NCBI RefSeq assembly: GCF_036924535.1
Contig: NZ_JAZHRT010000001.1
Coordinates: forward strand, 5,456,001 to 5,520,000
DNA from: Bradyrhizobium sp. AZCC 2262
Lineage (GTDB): Bacteria > Pseudomonadota > Alphaproteobacteria > Rhizobiales > Xanthobacteraceae
Direction of reading: 5' to 3'
DNA length: 64,000 nt
In this document: piece after piece, positions 62,774 to 64,000 of the stretch
Numbering within the stretch: the first letter of the stretch is position 1
How the letters are laid out: each line of letters begins with the position of its first letter
The notes under the pieces: generated by a model
What the model was told of the DNA's origin: nothing
Seen by the model: only the letters and a program-made list of their open reading frames with translations
Database searches by the model: none
Position numbers and translations under genes: made by a program

Positions 62774-63334
62774 CTAGATCGCCTTGGCCGCCGCATTGGC
62801 GGCAGCGAGGATGTCGCGCCGGGCACGATCATCCTTCACGGCGCGCGCCATCGCGGCTGCACCCGACAGGACGGCGAGCAAGGCCAACGCACGCTCGCGC
62901 GCGTTGGCGCCACGGAATCCACCCGCCAGCGCCGCCACGAGCGCTTCGAGCTCCGCCTCATAAACGGCCCGCGTAGCGTCGTCGGCCCGCGCGACATCCT
63001 GGGAGAAGCTTGGCAGGCCACAGGCCTCGTCGAGGCCAACCTGCATGCGTTCGCCGAGATAGAAATCGATGAAAGGATCGCGCCAGTTGCGGCCATGCTT
63101 TTCCTGGAACGCAAGGACGCCATTGCGCAGCATCGCAAGACCCTCGGCGACCACCTGCCTGAACGCCTCGGCCTTGGAATCGAAATGGGCGTAGAAAGCG
63201 CCCGATGTCAGTCCGGCCCCCTTGGCGAGGCTATCGACGCCGGCTCCGCCGAACCCGCCGGTGCGGAAGCCGCGCCCCGCGGCCTCGACCAGCCGCTGCC
63301 GGGCATCGCCGTCACTGTTTCTTGGTCGCGCCAT
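62774..63334 (-). CDS. TetR-family transcriptional repressor
   Basis: A 186-aa regulator. The N-terminal helix-turn-helix is recognisable (RQRLVEAAGRGFRTGGFGG, SLAKGAGLTSGAFYAHFDS, KAEAFRQVVAEG); the C-terminal ligand-binding helices are variable (CGLPSFSQDVARADDATRAV). It is divergent from a tautomerase gene and separated by a 143-bp region with three palindromes, so it most likely represses both itself and that gene until a small molecule binds. Confidence 0.93.
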   Translation of the reverse strand: MARPRNSDGDARQRLVEAAGRGFRTGGFGGAGVDSLAKGAGLTSGAFYAHFDSKAEAFRQVVAEGLAMLRNGVLAFQEKHGRNWRDPFIDFYLGERMQVGLDEACGLPSFSQDVARADDATRAVYEAELEALVAALAGGFRGANARERALALLAVLSGAAAMARAVKDDRARRDILAAANAAAKAI

Positions 63335-63354
63335 CAGCCAGCGCCTCCTTTCTA

Positions 63355-63420
63355 ATAACGATCGTTATATTATTGTTGACAACATAACGATCGTTATGTT
63401 TTCTAGATAACGATCGTTAT
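63355..63420. promoter_or_regulatory. Three 14-bp palindromic operators
   Basis: Perfect copies of ATAACGATCGTTAT lie at 63355..63368, 63384..63397 and 63407..63420 (start-to-start 29 and 23 bp), between the divergent tetR and tautomerase genes. A TTGACA at 63376..63381 is a candidate -35 element sitting between the first and second copies. The palindromes are strong candidates for the adjacent TetR protein's binding sites and would block transcription in both directions. Confidence 0.88.
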
Positions 63421-63477
63421 TAACGATTGCCGGGCCGGCCGCAACGGGCGGCGGGCAGCCACATGTTGGAGATTCTC

Positions 63478-63900
63478 ATGCCGATCCAGATCATCGTTCC
63501 CGAAGGCGTCCTGACCCCGAGCGCGGAGGCCGAAGCGTTCCGCAAACTGACGGAGCTCCTGCTCCGTCTCCATGGCCTCACTGGCAACACCTTCATGACG
63601 CCGAACGTCATCGGCGAAGTCACGGTGGCTCCAAAGGGCCGCACCTTCTCCGGCGGCAAGCCGACCGCGATCGCAATCTTCGAGCTGAAAGTGCCCTCCT
63701 TCGTCCTCCCCACTCAGGAGCTGAAGGACGCCTGGATTTCGGAAGGCACCGCGATCATCGAGCAGGCGACCGCGGGAAGCATCAAGCGCGAGAACATCTA
63801 TTCAAGCGTCAGTTATGCGGTCGAAGGCGCGTGGGGCATCGGCGGCAAGGCCTACAGCAACGCCGAACTCGGTTCGGCCGTCGCTGCCGCCGCAGCGTGA
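63478..63900 (+). CDS. Tautomerase-superfamily protein
   Basis: A 140-aa protein beginning MPIQIIVPEGVLTPSAEAEA. After Met removal, Pro1 would be the catalytic base typical of the 4-oxalocrotonate tautomerase superfamily. The length suggests a fused two-unit or MIF-like monomer. The start ATG at 63478 is fixed by this proline and by GGAG 6 bp upstream; an earlier in-frame start at 63463 would bury it. Substrate unknown. Probably controlled by the divergent TetR repressor, suggesting a role in response to an enone-, quinone- or aromatic-type compound (inference). Confidence 0.85.
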   Translation: MPIQIIVPEGVLTPSAEAEAFRKLTELLLRLHGLTGNTFMTPNVIGEVTVAPKGRTFSGGKPTAIAIFELKVPSFVLPTQELKDAWISEGTAIIEQATAGSIKRENIYSSVSYAVEGAWGIGGKAYSNAELGSAVAAAAA

Positions 63901-63930
63901 CCGCTTGCACACCCGAACATGCCACGACAC

Positions 63931-63955
63931 ATCACGCCGCCACGTGCGGCGTGAT
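63931..63955. terminator. Perfect 10-bp-stem hairpin after the tautomerase gene
   Basis: ATCACGCCGC, loop CACGT, GCGGCGTGAT. It lies 30 bp past the stop codon. There is no T run, so it may be a rho-assisted or RNA-stabilising hairpin and not a classical intrinsic terminator. Confidence 0.55.
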
Positions 63956-64000
63956 CGGCGCGGCACGTGGCGGAAATGATCTCGCGTCGTTCACCCGATG

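Noticed and set aside
62781..62803. GCCGCC/GGCGGC hairpin as a terminator for the Nudix gene
   Set aside because: It lies inside the tetR coding region and lacks a T run; more likely coding GC bias.

Overview
The window looks like a chromosomal segment of a high-GC alphaproteobacterium, most likely Bradyrhizobium or a close relative (Nitrobacteraceae). This rests on base composition, the style of the housekeeping genes, the PotABCD/prolidase cluster and a type I-secreted lyase whose C-terminus has the look of bradyrhizobial exoproteins. It is an inference; no marker gene settles the genus. Most of the window (about 1 to 59.1 kb) is an accessory region built from modules separated by insertion sequences, gene fragments and a dispersed 38-bp repeat. 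The right-hand 5 kb is ordinary core chromosome and begins at a tRNA-Pro(CGG) gene (59112..59185, minus) that is the apparent integration site.

Layout. 0.3-3.5 kb: a repetitive polysaccharide-lyase-like exoprotein. 4.1-5.5 kb: two flavin/F420-type oxidoreductase-family genes. 5.7-9.3 kb: a small lipoprotein, a large serine recombinase and a truncated LivK-type binding protein that stops at a repeat array. 9382..11832: an IS21-family element with a 5-bp target duplication and a frameshifted istA. 12.4-17.9 kb: a tightly overlapping minus-strand operon of a degenerate PAS/GAF histidine-kinase-like sensor, a receiver-like protein, a CHAT (caspase-like) protease and a 430-aa protein of unknown family. 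This is the best candidate for an undescribed system. 18.7-20.2 kb: the longest 38-bp repeat array, split by an IS3-family element (18921..20201). 20.4-33.7 kb: one 4,444-codon SpvB/TcB/RHS-type giant exported protein with a unique C-terminal tip and no visible immunity gene.

34.0-41.7 kb: a seven-gene minus-strand operon with a polyamine/opine-type ABC importer (two permeases, ATPase, Tat-exported binding protein), two tandem prolidase-like amidohydrolases and an M24 Xaa-Pro peptidase; together they suggest import and hydrolysis of a small amide or imino-peptide. 42.2-43.4 kb: a lipoprotein and a secreted six-cysteine mini-protein. 43.6-46.8 kb: debris (repeats, a frameshifted membrane gene, a truncated IS3 copy, small ORFs). 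46.9 kb: a YfcE-type phosphoesterase. 47.6-56.9 kb: a two-helicase module, a UvrD-like helicase with a RelE/ParE-like N-terminus and a 2,196-aa DEAD/DUF1998 helicase reminiscent of Druantia DruE, preceded by a fragment resembling a methylase target-recognition C-terminus. 57.7-59.2 kb: a DUF927-like fragment fused to a tyrosine integrase whose reading frame runs into the tRNA.

The core flank carries Sua5/TsaC, a GlcD-type FAD oxidoreductase, a GNAT acetyltransferase and a Nudix hydrolase as a plus-strand operon, followed by a TetR repressor divergent from a tautomerase. The divergent region holds three perfect copies of a 14-bp palindrome. The 38-bp repeat occurs at five intergenic loci (9.3, 18.8/20.2, 41.95, 43.6 and 46.1 kb); removing the IS3 element restores exact 38-bp phase across its insertion point.
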